Shown here one piece after another: positions 35,030-48,266 of a stretch of 64,000 bases of DNA. This stretch comes from Lampris incognitus (lineage: Eukaryota; Chordata; Actinopteri; Lampriformes; Lampridae): positions 14,970,310 through 15,034,309 of the forward strand of contig NC_079219.1 in assembly GCF_029633865.1 (NCBI RefSeq), in the 5' to 3' direction. The notes under the pieces were generated by a model that ran no database searches, was not told where the DNA came from, and saw only the letters and a list, made by a program, of their open reading frames with translations. Within the stretch, counting starts at the first letter, position 1; the number at the start of each line of letters is the position of its first letter. The position numbers and the translations under genes were made by a program.

Positions 35030-35900
35030 GTCTAGGTTTAGTCAGGCTTGTCTTCTATATCGCTTGTACAACCCATCAGCGGTGTAACCTGCAAAAACTT
35101 GTTGTTTTTGGTCTTTCCATGTCAGATACCCTGACCTAGATGACCAATCTGGGATTTATCAGCCCCCATCCTGACCATCGTTCACTTCTCTTGATCCAGG
35201 ACCTCCTGAATACTTTCCTGCAGCATGTATGATGGTTTCCTCTGCATGTCTGCAATGCACGGGTGACAATGACATCTTTACAGACTCTACTACTGTTGCA
35301 GATCACCTTGTATTACCATTGCTGCCTGTGGTGCTCGTTTAGCTTTTCCTCATAATTTCCCCTCCTCCTCTTCCTAGGCTGCCCTATCCAAACCAATCTG
35401 AGCATCCATCTTATGTCAACCCTAAACCAGGAGTCTTGTACTAGTCTGATTAGCCCAACAGACACTTTCACCCATGGCTGGGGCTTAGTTCGCTGGGTTT
35501 GGCTTGGGTCCATCCATTATCCAAACCGCTTATCCTGCTCTCAGGGTGCTGGAGCCTATCCCAGCAGTCACTGGGCGGCAGACGGGGAGACACCCTGGAC
35601 AGGCCGCCAGGCCATCACAGGGCCAAGGCTTGGCTTGGGTGATATGTTTTAAGATGGTGCCTGCTATAACTTCCAGCACTTGGTTGTGTCTCCGATGAAA
35701 GTGTCCTTTGTCAAAGGCCTTCGTGCAACAGCCAAAGATGTTCTGTAGAGTCCGTCTCATGATGGTGAGAAGGACTTTAAAGATGTAATGAAGTTTCAGC
35801 CTTGTCTCAGCAGAAGAGATCAGATTACTACTGAAGACTGAGGATGAATTACAAACTAGATAAGATAAGAACCAATCTATCGGCTTTGAATGCTGGTAAT
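35030..35900 (-). pseudogene. Decayed R2/NeSL-like LINE C-terminal region
   Basis: On the minus strand 35850-35640 reads FDKGHFHRRHNQVLEVIAGT, resembling the region before the restriction-like endonuclease of R2/NeSL-type elements. Further RKRRRGNYEEKL lies near 35380-35340. Many stops. A SINE is inserted at 35513-35625. Confidence 0.55.
35515..35626 (-). mobile_element. Truncated SINE copy with 11-bp target duplication
   Basis: Reverse orientation 3' portion of the common SINE (CATCCATTATCCAAACCGCT to CAGGCCATCACAGGGCC). TTGGCTTGGGT flanks both sides, so it inserted into the LINE remnant. Confidence 0.85.
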
Positions 35901-37150
35901 TTAGCGGGCTCTCTAGTTTGACTAAAGTCTTCATTTGTCACATCTACACTTCTACACACACAATGAAAAACTTGAGAAATGCATTACACCGTGAATATTT
36001 TATCATACCTTGGATGCACGGTAATATCTGGACGTTCATGTTGTCACTATCCGAAAGAGGCTAGCCCAAGCTATCTATTTCATACAATAAGTATGTATAT
36101 GAGATAGGTTGCAAATGTGGAATCCCAACCAATAATGCGGTACATGAGGTATGGATTAATCCTAATCTGACTTTAATAACAAACACGCTGGCACCTCAGT
36201 GCTGAACACCCGACTGATGTCCTTTATATGACACTGCTATTTAATCATCCACCCATCCATTATCCAAACCGCTTATCCTGCGTATCATTTATTTAATCGC
36301 AGTTATTTAACCAAGGGTATAAATCCACATCTCCTTTTCTGTGTCAATCCCAGGTTTTAGTTAACATTTACACCACTCTTTCTCTCTTGCTCTGTTTGTT
36401 TCTGAATATCTCCACAATATCCCATTCTAGTGGAAAAGATGTAATGTTGTCTAAGAATAACAGGTGTGAGAAACCGGTTTGTGGTGCTGTTTTAGTAATT
36501 GCGTGTTTATTTGTCCACACAAGGCTGTTGTTGAAATAGCTTATTCGTCTGTCTGATGTGATGAATCTTGTATGAGACTGTTGCTAAATGAAAGTTATTT
36601 CAGGCTTGTTTTATTTGATCTGATTATTCTGAGTTGATAAAGGATTCGTTCTGTTTAGTGTTGAATGCTTTTATTATATGTTACTTTATTGTTACAAGAT
36701 GAAAGTTGTGCTGGCCAATTTCAGTAATATAGACTGTTTCTGTGATAGGATGTTGTTGTGAATGGCAGATAATTTAGCACCACCTTTTTTCTTAGGAAAT
36801 CCTTGCTTGAATTCTGAACTGAGTTGCAGTGTAGCTTTTGTTGTGAGGCAAGTGTCTTGTTGGCAAGTAGCTCTTGGTATTACACGATGAGTAGTACTAT
36901 TTAAACCTCCTATCTACTTTACCGAGGAGCTGTAATCTGGATCAATGGCTTCTCAATCTCCTCTATTTCTGTCTAATGGACACAAACATCATTCTATAGA
37001 TAAAATTAGACAATTTAGCCTACAGTTATGCAACAACTTTAGAGCTTTATAGGCTTGCCTGCAGTGATAATGCAATAATACTACTAACTGTGCAATAATT
37101 ACTGCACTAATGTGCCAAGCTATCAGTTTTATTAGACAGCCTGTGTGTAC
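35901..37150. other. AT-rich sequence, small SINE scrap only
   Basis: A 3' SINE scrap at 36247-36282 (CATCCATTATCCAAACCGCT). Otherwise nothing recognised. Confidence 0.45.
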
Positions 37151-38850
37151 AATACAACAGCATAATAACAATAGCAAAAAGACGAAGAAGAGGGCATCTG
37201 GGTTAAGATTAAACCTGAAAAAATGTGAATTACTTCCAATTCATAACTCTCCTCTGACAACAATTCATAATATCCCTGTTAAATCAACTGTTAAATACTT
37301 AGGTATACACATTACGAAGGATAACACACTGGATAATCTCAACATTTGGAATAAGCTAGATACATGTAAATCTTATCTGAATTCTTGGTCCCAAAGAGAC
37401 ATCTCTATTACTGGCTGAATTTTTCTCATGAAAATGGAGTGCATTTCAAGATTCATTTACCCAGCTTACTCAATGTCACTCCCCAAAAATGCAATGAAAG
37501 CAGTAAACCAGGCCAACTTTAATTATATCTGGAAAAGAAAAACACACTATATTAGAAAAGGATTTATGGTTAAAGATTGTGACGAAGTAGGGCTAAAAGC
37601 CATTGACACTGAATGTACTAATGGTACTATCAAAATAAATTGGTTAAGGTCCTTTGCGAAAAATGAAAACAGCTTATGGTTCCATGTCCCAAGCCAAATT
37701 TTTACGAAGCTTGGAGGCATCAGCCTTCTCAGATGTGATTATGACCTTAAAAAACTCCCTATCAAATTATCCATGTTTCATCAACAGATATTACTTTATT
37801 GGAAAATTATCTACAAGCATAATTTTAGTCCCCATCCCACTCCGTTGTGGAATTGCAGGTATGTGGTATTTAGAAATAAAGCCTTGTTTTATAAAAATTG
37901 GCTTGAGAAAGGAATATGGTCTGTAATGCACTTACTGGAAAATACAGGCAACGTTATATTTTATGAGAATTTTTGTTCAAAATTTAATTTAAATGACCGA
38001 AAACAATATGATACTGTTATCAAAGCAATCCCACACTCTATAATAGTAATGTAGATCCGCACCTTCCTAAACGTTTGGTGAATGGACATGATCTCATCGT
38101 TCTAAAATTGCCCAACACCACAATCCGGAGAGTCTTTGTCAAAGAGTTATATCCATTTTCATCGAACAGAAACTCAATTTTATAACATTTCCCCAAAAGA
38201 TGAAGCTGAAAAATTGAGAACAAAATTCTTTTTAAGTTTCCAGTTGCACCAAAAGTAAAGGAAGCGCACTTTAAAATTCTTAATGGAATATATCCTTCTG
38301 GAGAATTTTTAAGACATCGGTTTGGTTTAGACTGTAACAACTGCTCATTTTGCAATGAACACGCTGAAACAACAGAACATGTGTTTTATGAAGGTCAGTT
38401 TGCTGGTGCCTTTTGGGAAGCTCTGCATTACTGATTGTTTCCTAAATTTGACAATGTCTCTGAACTAAAAAAAGAGGATGTGATTTTTGGTATGCTTGGG
38501 AAAGATGCAACTCATGGTTTGGCAATTAACACAATTATTATTCTTGGAAAGTTCTGCCTACATAAGAAAAGATTCCTTAAAACGCAGCCAAACTTCTTCA
38601 TATTTCATTGGGAACTGTGTCATTATTTCTCATCGCTGAGGTTAATGGAGAAGAAGAATGCTATGTAACTCTCTGACTTGATAGAAGAACTTGAACTTGC
38701 AGAGAACCCCTAGGACTCCCCTCCCTTTCATTTATGTATTTGATTTTATTTATTTCACTTCATTTTCTTTACTTGTCCCCCCTTTCTTTTGTTTTATGTT
38801 TGTTGTATGTAGAATTTAAATGTGTTAATAAAAAAGGAAGAAGAAGAAGA
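37150..38850 (+). pseudogene. L1-type LINE ORF2 C-terminal half, 5'-truncated
   Basis: Consecutive frames (37110-37418, 37428-38054, then 38220-38668) encode the post-RT part of a fish L1 ORF2: LNLKKCELLPIHN and KYLGIHITKDNT just after the RT, FNYIWKRKTHYIRKG, then a cysteine/histidine segment CNNCSFCNEHAETTEHVF. The copy starts after the RT active site, has frameshifts at about 37420 and 38060, and ends in a (GAA)n-type tail (38830-38850). Inactive. Confidence 0.88.
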
Positions 38851-40420
38851 AGACATGAATCTTTTACCTGTATTAGGTATTTACAAGGTGATTACATGGG
38901 AAGAATCTTAAAATAGTTTATTACAGTGCAGCTACTGAGAGGCTACACCGTTACTACTTGCCACCAATTCAAGTCCCTTTGCAGTTATCGTAGGTTAAGT
39001 TCGGTTGTAGCTCAAGATGATCTACAAACTTTTGGGGATAAATGGGTACAGTAAGTGTTACTTTTAATTATTCAGGCTAACCTAAGTAATCTTGTTTAAA
39101 TCAACAGGTATAAAGGGAAAGTTGGAAAAAGCCCCGGTTTAATATGGTTCTCCAATATTGTAAAAAAAGGCACTTTATAGGTGTTGTTCTTGGTTCTGCC
39201 CCTTGTCAGGGAGTTTATCGGGCTCGCTGAAATTCCCTTTGCGCCATGCTTTGTATTCATTAGCGTGTCACTAAGAAGTACCCTCTAATCTCCTGCAAAC
39301 TAAAGGCGAGAGTGAGCTTTTAAGCACAGCGTGTTCCCATGGCTTTATGCTTACGGGACTGGGACAGGCTAGCTAGGCCGGGATATGGACCAGCCAGCCG
39401 CAACCCTGAATTAGATCAAGCGATGGATGGATGGATCAAAACGACCAGGCTCCCTTTAATGTTTTGAGGATCCCATGTTCATTTTTGTTCACTTAACCAC
39501 CCCTCCCCCCAAACAAACAACAACAACAATGTAGTGCAGTCACAATGGTTTCACACTCATAGCAGACTTTGGTTCAGTTATTGGCATGTACTCACTATAT
39601 GTAGCCAACTAGCACTAAAATAGTTACTGAATACTCCTCTTGACTGTTTTCCACCTACCCAGACAGGGTGAAAGGAGTTCATACCTTTTCTGGGATGAGG
39701 TGGATGCAACAGATGCAGACCACTAACGTGCTCCATAATAAGTCTTGTGGCCAAGATTGTGTAGCGAATAACTAGTAATAGATTCAGTGGTGGAGGAAGA
39801 GCTCAGGACTTGGACCATTATAGGGTTTTTTGGGGGGGGTTGAGGTTTTTTTTTTTTTAGTGTGTGACTCAAACCTGTTTTTGTTTCACAGGATTAAACC
39901 ATCCCAGCAAGTTTAGTTCGAATAAGTCTTGTAATGTTATGGTCACTGGTTTGGTCCAAGTGGTATAGTTTTGGTACAAAATTATAGTTATAATTTAGTT
40001 ATGCTGTTGCAGCTAGAAAAGTGCTATATAAATGCAACTTGATTGATTATAATCATAGTAATTAAATGAAACTTTAGGATTCAGAGCAATTCAATACAAA
40101 ATCAGACAATTCAACATGATGCATCACATATGGAAGCATGCTTCTGTAGCTACAAACTGATACAATACAATATGATACAGAAGAGATGACAGAAACTCCC
40201 AAGAATGTACTTCAATCACATAGGTTTTTTTTCAATGTATAGTAATATTTTATTTAAAAACAAACTTGAAGCATTTCGACACAAGTTTTTGTCAAAAGCT
40301 TGACGCAAAACAGTATTATGTAATACATTATTATGATATTACTCAACATGATATAAAACCATATGATAAACCATAAACCACATAAAGTATGCAATAAATA
40401 AAATGATATATGATATCAGG
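38851..40420. other. AT-rich sequence with minor repeat scraps
   Basis: A (GGAT)n-ended scrap of a SINE-like repeat at 39370-39440. No gene recognised. Confidence 0.45.
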
Positions 40421-40672
<252 letters not shown>

Positions 40673-41234
40673 GGCTATCTAATACATATATTTTTATGTA
40701 TTTTTATAGTTTTTATGTATTAAAAATATAAATATACCTATATTTTTATGAATATTTATATTTTTATGTATGTACTATTGTATTATATTTGCTATATTAA
40801 TGATACACTACAATAAGACAATACAGTATGATCCACTATAATATATAATGAATCATGATGAACTGAAATGAAACAAAGTGATATGATTTTTTATGATTTA
40901 ATATGTAACCCGATGCATGATATGATTACATGCACCATGAAACATTCCCGAAGTTCAAGCATTTAGAATTCATCCAATTTACTTTAAAACCAGGCGTTAT
41001 CTGTTAAGGGTACATCAGATTTGAAATTACATTAAAAAAATATTTGGACTAATACTTTGCTCTACAATAGTGACATCCACGTGATGGCTGACATGTGAAC
41101 ACCGACATCCACGGTGGAAACCCAGAGGGAGCTTTGTGTACCCAACACCTCTCTCGCATTTCCTCTTTTCCTCCTCCAGCACTGCACATCCTACCAACTA
41201 ATCCTTTTACACAAGGCTGCAGGAAAAGGGCCAG
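40673..41234. other. AT-rich sequence, no feature recognised
   Basis: Strongly AT-rich with TATTTTTATG-type repeats at 40690-40780. Confidence 0.45.
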
Positions 41235-41502
41235 AGCACTCCATGCACACAAACAAACAAAACGCGCACAAACACTCCAACACAACACATGCAAATGCAC
41301 ACGCACAAAGACATACACTCACAGAAGCTTGCACATACACACATGCACACAAACACACTCACAGACACACACCACACATATATGTACAGACACATATGAA
41401 CACACACAAACACAAACATGCATGTGTTTGCACACACACACACAAACACATACACACACGCACACACACACACAAACACACACACACACACACACACACA
41501 CG
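41235..41502. repeat. CA-rich cryptic repeat
   Basis: Imperfect CA/CACG/CATA tract over about 270 bp; His/Thr-rich and Cys/Val-rich ORFs across it are artefacts. Confidence 0.9.
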
Positions 41503-42670
41503 TACAAACGTAGTGGGCAGGAGCAGCTGCCATGTGTATATTTAGAGTGTTTTGAAAGCTAATAGTCTAACAGCAAGGCTTTCACCTGCAGACTGGCTGG
41601 TTACCATGACGACCACTTGTCACCATGACGCCAAGACGTAGCAACGGTATGATGGGTTTATCGATATGGACATATATTCTTATCACATCGTCTTACTTTG
41701 AGCCTACAGTTCAAACACCTGTCTTGGGCCGCTCTTGCATGTCCTTCTCTTATTTCTAGATATTTTGTTATGTAACTTGTGCAGTTCCTATAAACGACCC
41801 GCTGCTCTCTGCCAGCAAATTCCCAGCAATGCGAGGCTTGCGATGATGTAAAAACCCTTCTCTGACAAACTTGAGAAAACAAGCTAAGAAACACATTTTA
41901 AACCTTTCTCTTTATAAAACCAAAACCATCTGGTTTTGTAAATTTTGCAAAAAAGCACCAAATTACTCCCATTGCGTATAATGGGGGGGGGGGCGGATAG
42001 TGAATGTAGTATGGAAAGAACATACACAACATAAAGTAGGAAAAAGTACTTGCCTTGATAATATAATTTGCATCAAATTTTACATGATCTTAGAAGTTGT
42101 TAGGTCTTGCAGAAGTAGTTGTAGTCGTGGAGGTGGTCGTAATAGTAGTCATAGTCGACCTAATTTAGGATGTCGGGAGGGCTGGCTGAAGTGGTGTAAT
42201 GAGAGTTTAAATACTTTGCTAGTCAGCTTGCAGTTGCATCCATAGCTTAGCACTGTGCTCCATCTAGCTGACACGATGAGGAAAATACAAAGATCTAGAG
42301 TCACTGAGAAAGTTTAGTTTGACTTGGGTTAGTAAACCGACTTTATGCAGCGAGGAATTTAAAAAACCTCTGAAGGGTCATTTAGATCATGGTTTATCAA
42401 GTTACTGTGAACAAGCCAAGGTGTTTGTAAGCAGTGAGAGTAAAACAAGTCTGACTACATTTCAGCTGAGCTTAACAGATGAACACCTTGCTGCATGTAA
42501 ACATAGAAGGTGATGAGGTCAAGTACTGTTTTCTGAAAATAAACCATTGATAACCATCTGCTGAGGAAAGAAACATTCTTGCAATATCCAGAGGCAACCT
42601 ATTAACTTTATCTTAAAATCCTTTACAACGTGATTTTATTACTATTCAGTTCAAAGGGTTTTTGGTTGAA
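41503..42670. other. No gene recognised
   Basis: The ORF at 41658-41894 (minus) has cysteines near its C-terminus but no recognisable domain. Confidence 0.4.
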
Positions 42671-42671
42671 T

Positions 42672-42972
42672 GGCAGCACGGTGGCCCAGTGGTTAGCACT
42701 GTTGCCTTACAGCGAGAAGTTCCTGAGTTCGAACCGCAGGCCATCCCAGGTCCTTTCTGTGTGGAGTTTGCATGTTCTCCCCATGTCTGCGTGGGTTTTC
42801 TCTGGGTGTACCGGTTTCCTCCCACCATCAAAAAAGCATGCATGTTAGGGTTAGTACTCTTAATACTCCTGTCTGTGCCCCTGACAAAGGCAATGAAAAG
42901 AAGAACTGGAGTTGGTCCCTGGTCCCCGGGTGCTGCAGATGCCCACTGCTCCTATACAGTAGGATGGGTTAA

Positions 42973-42990
<18 letters not shown>
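42672..42990 (+). mobile_element. tRNA-headed SINE (GCACGGTGG family, subfamily A)
   Basis: GCACGGTGGCCCAGTGGTTA with A-box-like GGTTAGCAC, and B-box-like GAGTTCGAACCGC. The body TTTGCATGTTCTCCCCATGT is shared with 60672-61000. The 3' end leads into a (TG)n tract (42974-43038). Confidence 0.9.
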
Positions 42991-43048
<58 letters not shown>

Positions 43049-43049
43049 G

Positions 43050-43130
43050 AAACCCATCCTATTGTATTAGGATGTAATTGTAATAGGATGGGTTAGGATC
43101 CTAACCCATCGTATTACAATTGTTGAGCTC
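43050..43130. repeat. Foldback of the SINE end sequence
   Basis: AACCCATCCTATT (43052) is inverted as AATAGGATGGGTT (43081), then again as AACCCATCGTATTACAATTG (43101). The unit matches AGGATGGGTTAAATG at the SINE 3' end (42961). Confidence 0.7.
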
Positions 43131-43169
43131 TTTTTTCTACATCAAAGGTTTTATTGCAACATCCTGTGG

Positions 43170-43215
<46 letters not shown>

Positions 43216-43235
43216 ACATATATATATATGTCACT

Positions 43236-44815
43236 GCAATTGGAGAGAAGGCTGTAAGCCAAGATCAAGCAGGACGGAGAGATGTTAGCCAGTTAACAGA
43301 GGTGCAGAAAGGTGTGATGAAAGACAGGACCTGGTTGAAGAAGTACACCAAGATGTCCATAACTGAGGCTCACAGCTCTGGTCACCAGGCTGAAGAGATG
43401 CACTAGAGAAGTAGAAACCAAAAGAGTAAATGGCCTGTTCCTCAAAGAACCATCCAAAGTGTACTCCCAGCTGCCGAGTAATAAGGGAAAAAACATCACA
43501 CCCACCCAGAGCAGAGACTGAGCGATACTGGAAGGATATATGGGAAAAGGAGGCATCACACAACACCAACGCCCAGTGGATGGTGGGCCTAAGAGCAGAC
43601 CACAGCAATATCCCAGAACAAGAACCAGTTATCATCACAGTAGCCGACATCCAATGCCAAGTCTCAAACATGAAGAGCCGGACTACACCAGACATGATTC
43701 ACGCCAACTGGTTGAAGAAGCTAAAGGCACTACATGAACGCCTGGCAACACAGATGAACCAGCTGCTAACATCAGGGTCTCACCCTGACTGGCTAACACA
43801 GGGGAGAACAATACTGACCATAAAGGATCCCCACAAGGGCACAACACCTTCAAATTACTAGCCGATAACCTGCCTCTCCACAACATGGAAGATCCTGTCA
43901 GGCATCATAGCAGCTAAGCGAATCAATGAGTCAATATATGAGTGAAACTCAGAAAGGAATTGGGAACAACACCAGAGGGTCAAAGCATCAGCTACTGGTT
44001 GGTAGAGCAGTCACCCAAGACTCTAAGACCAGACAGACCAACCTGAGCACAGCCTGGATTGACTACAAGAAAGCCTATGATTCAATGCTCCACACCTGGT
44101 TATTGAAGTGCTTGGCACTATAAAAAGCCAATAGGACACTAATAGCCTCTATCAAAAACTCAGTGTGGCAGTGGAAAACAACACTAGAGGCCAACTCAAA
44201 GATGATCACACAGGTAACCATCAAATGTGGCATATACCAAGGTGATGCACTGTCTCCACTGCTGTTCTGCATAGGCCTGAACCCCCTCAGTCAGATCATC
44301 ACAAAGAGTGGATATGGATGCAGGTTCAGAAGTGGAGTTACCAACAGCCACCTCTTATACATGGATGACATCAAGCTGTATGCCAGGAATGAGCGAGACA
44401 TTGACTTGCTGATCCACCTCACCAGGATCTACAGTGACGACATCGGGATGTCATTCGGACCGGACAAGTGCGGTTGCATAGTGGCAAAAAGAGGAAAGGT
44501 GGTGATTACTGAAGGGGTTGAATTACCAGATGGCAGGATAACAGACATACAGGACAGTTACAAGTACCTGGGTATTCCACAGGTAAATGGAAACCACGAG
44601 GAGGCAGGAAGGAGGTCAGCTACAGCTGAGGAGCCAGCTCAATGGGAAGAATAAGATCCAAGCCATCAACACGTATGCCCTATCAGGCAGCAGAAGACAG
44701 TGCTGAGGAAGAACAGGGGGTATCATTGAAGATCAAGCCCCTCCATGGGATATACCATCGACAGATAGAAGACCTGGCTGATTTCAAGAAATCCTACCAG
44801 TGCATGTGTCATAGC
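43236..44815 (+). pseudogene. R2/NeSL-like non-LTR retrotransposon RT
   Basis: Frames 43430-43861 and 44163-44654 encode a reverse transcriptase. TTPDMIHANWLKKL and DWLTQGRTILTIKDPHKG form the fingers; WIDYKKAYDSMLHTWLLKCL (motif A) lies at 44056-44115. CGIYQGDALSPLLFCIGLNP is motif B, and LLYMDDIKLYARN keeps the catalytic YMDD. Stops at 43859 and 43900-44120 and a frameshift before 44163 break it. The upstream endonuclease and domain ends are not intact. Related fish sequences are usually placed near R2/NeSL; the clade call is tentative. Confidence 0.8.
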
Positions 44816-44829
44816 TAAATCTGTCAATG

Positions 44830-47260
44830 GAAAAAATATTCTTTTCTCTTTAACAATTTGTATTTATTTTTGCAATACATTTTTATGCACATACACATGA
44901 ATATATATGGAACTACATAACCATAAATGCATTATACCTAATCCATATACATAGATTAGTACACAGATTGCACATATATCTTGCAATACATATTATTCAT
45001 AATGCACACATACATATAGAAAAAAGAAAAAGGAAAATAAACAGACAACAAATAAGGGGGAAGTTATCTGTCGCCTCAGTCTAACGCTGAACTTTCTTAT
45101 TGAGTGGGATTTGTAAACTCTTGTAATAGTCGAAAAAGGGGGTCCAAATCTTCATAAACTTTTGTATAGAGCCTTGACGAGCGTATCTGATTTTCTCAAG
45201 TTTCAAAAACTGCATGTCTTTAATCCATCTGGAAAAATTAGGTGGTGCTTGTTGCTTCCATGAGAGAACAATGAGACATCTACCAAGCAAAGAGGTAAAT
45301 GCTATAATTACATGTGCCTTATCTTTAAGGGTCCGAGTTTCTGGAGAAAAACCAAATAGGGTACATATGGGGTTAGGATGAATGTCGTTTTGAAACATCT
45401 AGCTATAGGCGTTAAAAATACTGGTCCAAAATGTGTTAAGGTTAGGGCATGAGCAGAACATATGTGTGTGATCTGCTGGTTGACTTTTACAGTGAGGACA
45501 GGAAGGGTCTGCATTGGGAAAAAATTTGGCCAGTCTAGCATTGGTCAAATGTGCTCTCAAAACAACCTTTAGTTGTATTGAGCTGTGCCTTGCACATGGT
45601 GAGGAGGTATGTATTAGGCCAAGTGCAGCCTCCCTGTCATCATCCGTCATTTCCCCTCCAAGGTCCTCTTCCCAAAGTCTCCTATCAACCTGCAATGAAT
45701 GAGGGGAGATATTACTTATTCTGTCATAAAGAATTGATACCAAGCCTTTGGAGTGTGGGGATAAAGAAAGAATGTGATCGATTGTATTGTTTGTTGGCAA
45801 ATTTGGAAAGGGGTCATGTTTTTCTGGGCAAAGTGTCGGATTTGAAGATATCTGAAAAAGTGAGATTTTGGCAGATCGTACATTTGGGGAAGTTGTGTAA
45901 ATGAACCGAATTTTCCATCAAAATATAAACTAGAAAGTGACTTGATTCCGTTTGAGAACCAAACTCGAAAGATAGAATCAGAGAGACAAGGCAGGAGGTT
46001 GTAATTATTTTTGGATAGGGGAAAAGTACTGATGCCGTATGCAACTTAAAATGTCTCCTAAATTGTGACCAAATTTTAACTAAATGAACACTGTTGGGTT
46101 GGAAGAAAATTGGCTTTGAGGAGGGGGTGAGGAGGCACAAATTAAGGAGCGTAAATGAAATGGGCTGGAAGCGTGTTCCATTTGTACCCAGGCCTCACAG
46201 CTGTCTGTCACACACTCCCCCATCCAGGATACTATTTTCTTTATATTACAAGCCCAATAATAATAAATGAAATTAGGTAGAGCAAGGCCAGCAAGCTTTT
46301 TAGGTCTCTGCAGCATGTTTCTTTTAATTCTATGTGGTTTACCATTCCAGACAAATTAAGTTATACTCTTCTCTAATGAATTAAAAAAGACATCTTGATC
46401 AGAATGGTGATATTTTGGAATAGGTAAGTAAATTTTGGTAATATAATCATTTTAATGACATTGACTCGTCCGACTATGGACAGGGAGAGCTTCATCCAAC
46501 CAGCCATAATTTATTTACATTTTTTTTCAAAGAAAATACCAAAATTCTTGGTGAAAAGAGCTGAGAAAGTGCATGTGATTTCAACCCCAAGATAGTTAAA
46601 GCCATTTTTGACTACTTTGAATGGGAAATGTGAGATAGAAATTAGGGTATCTGCCTGATTAAGGGGGAACATTTCACTTTTCTGAAAATTAACTTTGTAT
46701 CCTGAAACTTTTCCAAACTTAGTCAAAATATCATTAATGGGAGGAATGGAAGTTACGGGGTTCGAAATATACAACAGAAGATCATCTGCATACAAAGACA
46801 GTTTATAAGTTATGCCCGCATGTTCCATACCCCAAAACTCCCTAGACCAGGGGGGGCTAACCATGTGCCATGGAGAACCATGTGTATGCAGGTTTTCATT
46901 CCAGCCGGACTCCACACGGGGTGATTTCACTGATTAGCAACCCTTCAACCAAAGAGAAAGAATGCATCATTGAAATCACCTGGTGTGGAGTCGGGTTGGA
47001 ATGAAAACCTGCATACACACGTCTCTCCATGGCACATGGTTAGCCACTGCTGCCCTAGACTGTCAAAGAGAGATGGCTAAGGGCTTAATGGTGATAGTGA
47101 AAAGAAGGGGCGACAAGGGGCAGCCTTGACAAGTACCCCTGCCGAGTGAGAAATATCTAGATTGTTGTCCATTGGTGATCACACTGGCCAAAGGAAGAGA
47201 GTAAAGTAGTCTAATCCAAGAGATGAAGGCATTATCAAATCAACAGATATCTTAGTTACA
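44830..47260 (-). pseudogene. L1/Tx1-type LINE ORF2, RT to C-terminus
   Basis: Reading leftward: ITNGQQSRYFSLGRGTCQGC then PLSPLLF (RT motif B) near 47190-47095; a 205-bp MITE at 46848-47052; YKLSLYADDLLLYISNP with intact YADD at 46815-46760; GYKVNFQKSEMFPLN; then the long C-terminal region (KLAGLALPNFIYYYWACNIK, CPHCKSQPADHTHMFCSCPN) to 45400. Several stops and frameshifts. It converges tail-to-tail with the LINE at 43236-44815. Confidence 0.87.
46848..47052. mobile_element. hAT-type MITE inserted in the L1 RT domain
   Basis: CAGGGGGGGCTAACCATGTG at the left, and the inverted arm ending CATGGTTAGCCACTGCTG at the right; arms match for about 80 bp. Exact 8-bp target duplication CCCTAGAC (46840-46847, 47053-47060). 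Confidence 0.93.
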
Positions 47261-47384
47261 AAAAGATTTAGCCAGTAAGACTGTTTTGTGTTTATGTGTG
47301 GTATTTATTCGGTTTGGGAAATCCCACGATCTCTAGAGAGCATTAATTCAATTTGGCTGGCTGACTCAACAGGAACTAGAAATC

Positions 47385-47581
47385 ATCTCTGTTCCCAGGT
47401 CCGGGGTAGACCCAGAACTCGCTGGAGGGGCCTAGGAATGCCTTGGGATCTCCCAGGAGCAGCTGGAGGACGTTGCTGGGACGTCTGGAGTGCCCTATTT
47501 AGCTTGCTGCCACCATGACCCAACCTCAGAGAAGCAGCTGAAGATGAATGAATGAATGAATGAATGAATGAATGAATGAAT
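47385..47581 (+). mobile_element. RTE LINE 3' tail fragment
   Basis: Reads GGTAGACCCAGAACTCGCTG, then GCTGGAGGACGTTGCTGG and a (TGAA)n tail, the same as the end of the RTE copy at 53078-54247. Confidence 0.88.
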
Positions 47582-48155
47582 TAAACAGCAATGAAAACTT
47601 TGGCAGTTTTTTAAACGATGCTCATTGCAACAGTTGTCCTTTCAAGAGCCTAAATTCAATATAGCTGACCGAAGGAATTCAGTCCGTTTCTTCACAGCTG
47701 GTGCTACAAACTGATTCTTCATCTTCTTTTTTTTAAACAGACATTGTAACACTTTCTTCAATATTGTGTTATAAAACAAAACAGAACACTCCCAGACAAA
47801 ATCAAAATTAAAACTCAAACTTGATAGCACTGAAACGGGGCTATGCGGTATTGCCAACAGGCCAAATCAAAGAAACCAAGCAAAAAATACTCACACGCCA
47901 TCCCCGCTACATCTCTCTCCACACGCCACACCATTCAACCAAAATCTAACATCACCCTCCCTCCTTCCCCAATCCCAATAAAAGTGCTCTCCTCCATAAA
48001 TCCACTAAAAAACTCTAATTTACTAACATAACTATACAACATATTAATGTCTCTTTTCATTATACTTCTAAAAGTATTCCACACATCAGCTTTCCTCATT
48101 TCATAATGGGCTATATTCTTCCTTAACTTGACAGCAAACCTTGCATGGCTTAAAA

Positions 48156-48266
48156 CATCCATCCATCCATTATCCAAGCTGCTTATTTGGGTCGCGGGAT
48201 CCTGAAGTCTATCCCAGCAGTCATTGGGTTGCAGGAGGGGAGACACCCTGGACAAGCCACCAGCAT
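48156..48266 (-). mobile_element. Truncated SINE inserted in the LINE
   Basis: CATCCATCCATTATCCAAGC ... GACACCCTGGACAAGCCACC. TAAAACAT flanks both ends. Confidence 0.85.
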
